From positions 1 to 6,134 of the forward strand of contig CAKQBP010000087.1 of the NCBI GenBank assembly GCA_934216375.1: a stretch of DNA of 6,134 nt. Direction: 5' to 3'. Source of the stretch: an uncultured Veillonella sp. (GTDB lineage: Bacteria; Bacillota; Negativicutes; Veillonellales; Veillonellaceae). Within the stretch, counting starts at the first letter, position 1, and every line of letters starts with the position of its first letter. The notes under the pieces were generated by a model that saw only the letters and a program-made list of their open reading frames with translations, did not search any database and was not told the origin of the DNA. Position numbers and translations under genes: made by a program. Below are positions 5,291 to 6,134 of this stretch, piece after piece.

Positions 5291-5299
5291 AGTATATCA
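5291..5299 (-). promoter_or_regulatory. Possible internal extended -10 promoter for permease and downstream genes
   Basis: The minus strand reads TGATATACT (5299-5291), one base from TATAAT with the TGn extension, shortly after the binding-protein stop codon at 5309. No good -35 box is seen. If used, the transcript would begin near 5284 and carry the 5207-5239 hairpin in its leader. The element lies between two copies of AATAGTAC. Confidence 0.3.
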
Positions 5300-5308
5300 C
5301 GAATTGTA

Positions 5309-6121
5309 CTATTTAGCATCGCTCTTATCTAAGTCTGCGCCGGAGCCTAACCATTTTTCAGCAATTTTATCAGCAGTACCGTCTTTTTTCATTTCAGCTA
5401 AGATACCATTAATTTTGTCACGCAAAGCAGTATCATCTTTACGGAAACCAACAGCGAAATTATCAACACCGTAGTCAGTACCTTCTACAATTTTGTATTT
5501 ACCAGGTTCTTTTGTCATAAGATAACGAGCGATTACACCGTCAGCAATAACCGCATCAACACGACCAATACCAAGATCCATAAATGCACTTACAAAATCC
5601 GCATAGGATTTTGTCTCCTTAACAGTCTTACCACTTGGATCGTTTTGCAATGCTGCTTCACCAGTACTAGCTTGTTGCACGCCTACTACCTTACCAGCTA
5701 AATCGGCTTTACCTTTAATGGAATCATCGTCATTACGAACAATGACATATTGTTTATCCTTCATATATGTATTGGAGAACAAAATATTTTTCTCGCGCTC
5801 AGGAGAAACTGTTAAGCCATTCCACAACGCATCAATTTTTTTAGATTTTAGTTCCGCTTCTTTACTAGACCAGTCGATAGCTTTGAACTCTACATCCATG
5901 CCAGCACGTTTAGCTGCTTCTTTAGCCATGTCGATATCAAAGCCAACGATTTCACCTTTTTCATCTTTAAAGCCCATTGGAGGGAAACTATCATCTAAAC
6001 CGATAACAACTTTCTTAGGCAATTCTGTATTAGCTTTTTTAGCGTCACCACCACAACCTGTTACAAATGCCATCATAGACACGGCTGCAAGGCCAACGGC
6101 CATCATCTTTTTCCAATTCAT
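5309..6121 (-). CDS. Polar amino-acid ABC transporter substrate-binding lipoprotein
   Basis: The 270-residue product starts with a lipoprotein signal: basic K4-K5, a hydrophobic core, and lipobox V20-T-G-C23, so the mature protein should be anchored by its N-terminal cysteine outside the inner membrane. The rest is one SBP_bac_3 domain (about 37-260). It carries the family signature G60-F-D-I-D-M-x3-A-A, the T104-V-S-P-E-R109 segment whose arginine normally grips the ligand carboxylate, and V-D-A-V-I-A-D (188-194), where an aspartate usually holds the amino group. S45-F-P-P48 would line the pocket. The ligand is a polar amino acid; glutamine, arginine, cystine or another cannot be chosen safely. 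The ATG has GGAGG six nt upstream, and the promoter lies outside the window. It is the first gene of the importer operon seen here and is fully intact. Confidence 0.96.
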   Translation of the reverse strand: MNWKKMMAVGLAAVSMMAFVTGCGGDAKKANTELPKKVVIGLDDSFPPMGFKDEKGEIVGFDIDMAKEAAKRAGMDVEFKAIDWSSKEAELKSKKIDALWNGLTVSPEREKNILFSNTYMKDKQYVIVRNDDDSIKGKADLAGKVVGVQQASTGEAALQNDPSGKTVKETKSYADFVSAFMDLGIGRVDAVIADGVIARYLMTKEPGKYKIVEGTDYGVDNFAVGFRKDDTALRDKINGILAEMKKDGTADKIAEKWLGSGADLDKSDAK

Positions 6122-6127
6122 AACTAT

Positions 6128-6132
6128 CCTCC
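6128..6132 (-). promoter_or_regulatory. Ribosome binding site of the substrate-binding protein gene
   Basis: GGAGG on the minus strand (6132-6128) sits six nt before the ATG at 6121-6119. It is at the window edge, so nothing further upstream can be judged. Confidence 0.8.
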
Positions 6133-6134
6133 AC

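Noticed and set aside
5184..5474. Plus-strand open frame opposite the binding-protein 3' end and the hairpin
   Set aside because: Antisense to a conserved domain and to the intercistronic hairpin; the translation resembles no family I know.
1..6134. CRISPR arrays, tRNA/rRNA genes, insertion sequences or phage genes
   Set aside because: No regularly spaced repeats, cloverleaf-like segments, transposase or integrase motifs, or terminal inverted repeats were seen on either strand.

Overview
The window looks like chromosomal DNA of a diderm Firmicute of the class Negativicutes, most likely Veillonella or a close relative. This rests on protein style (the amino-acid transporter proteins resemble Veillonella homologues), moderate-to-low GC, strong AGGAGG-type ribosome binding sites, and compact A-rich/T-rich hairpin terminators. 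It was judged by eye, not by a database search. Apart from the 3' end of one plus-strand gene at the left edge, every gene lies on the minus strand, so transcription runs from right to left.

Region by region: positions 1-189 are the C-terminal end of an AEC-family (auxin efflux carrier/malate permease type) transporter on the plus strand. It converges with a minus-strand EamA/DMT exporter-type gene (247-1134), and one perfect 16-bp bidirectional terminator (209-248) serves both. Next comes a terminator (1190-1223) and then a small ArsR/SmtB-family repressor (1242-1532), which carries a complete zinc-type alpha-5 metal-site motif. Its upstream region has an extended -10 promoter with a perfect 9-1-9 palindrome over the predicted start point. 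Another terminator (1658-1693) ends a UspA-type universal stress protein gene (1725-2171), which has its own extended -10 promoter and a roughly 110-nt leader with several small inverted repeats.

The right two-thirds (2341-6121) is a polar amino-acid ABC importer locus, read in the order lipoprotein substrate-binding protein, permease, ATPase, then a 423-residue exported protein of unknown function. The binding protein captures the amino acid outside the inner membrane, the permease forms the channel (probably as a homodimer) and the ATPase drives import. The unknown exported protein is tightly coupled to the ATPase: its Shine-Dalgarno overlaps the ATPase stop codon. A strong hairpin between the binding-protein and permease genes, and a 152-bp gene-free gap between permease and ATPase, could set different expression levels within the operon.

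I do not see a mobile element, CRISPR array, RNA gene or obviously new multi-gene system. The points most worth following are the ArsR metal sensor with its candidate operator, the unknown exported protein attached to the ABC operon (possibly two related domains 200 residues apart), and the intra-operon hairpin.
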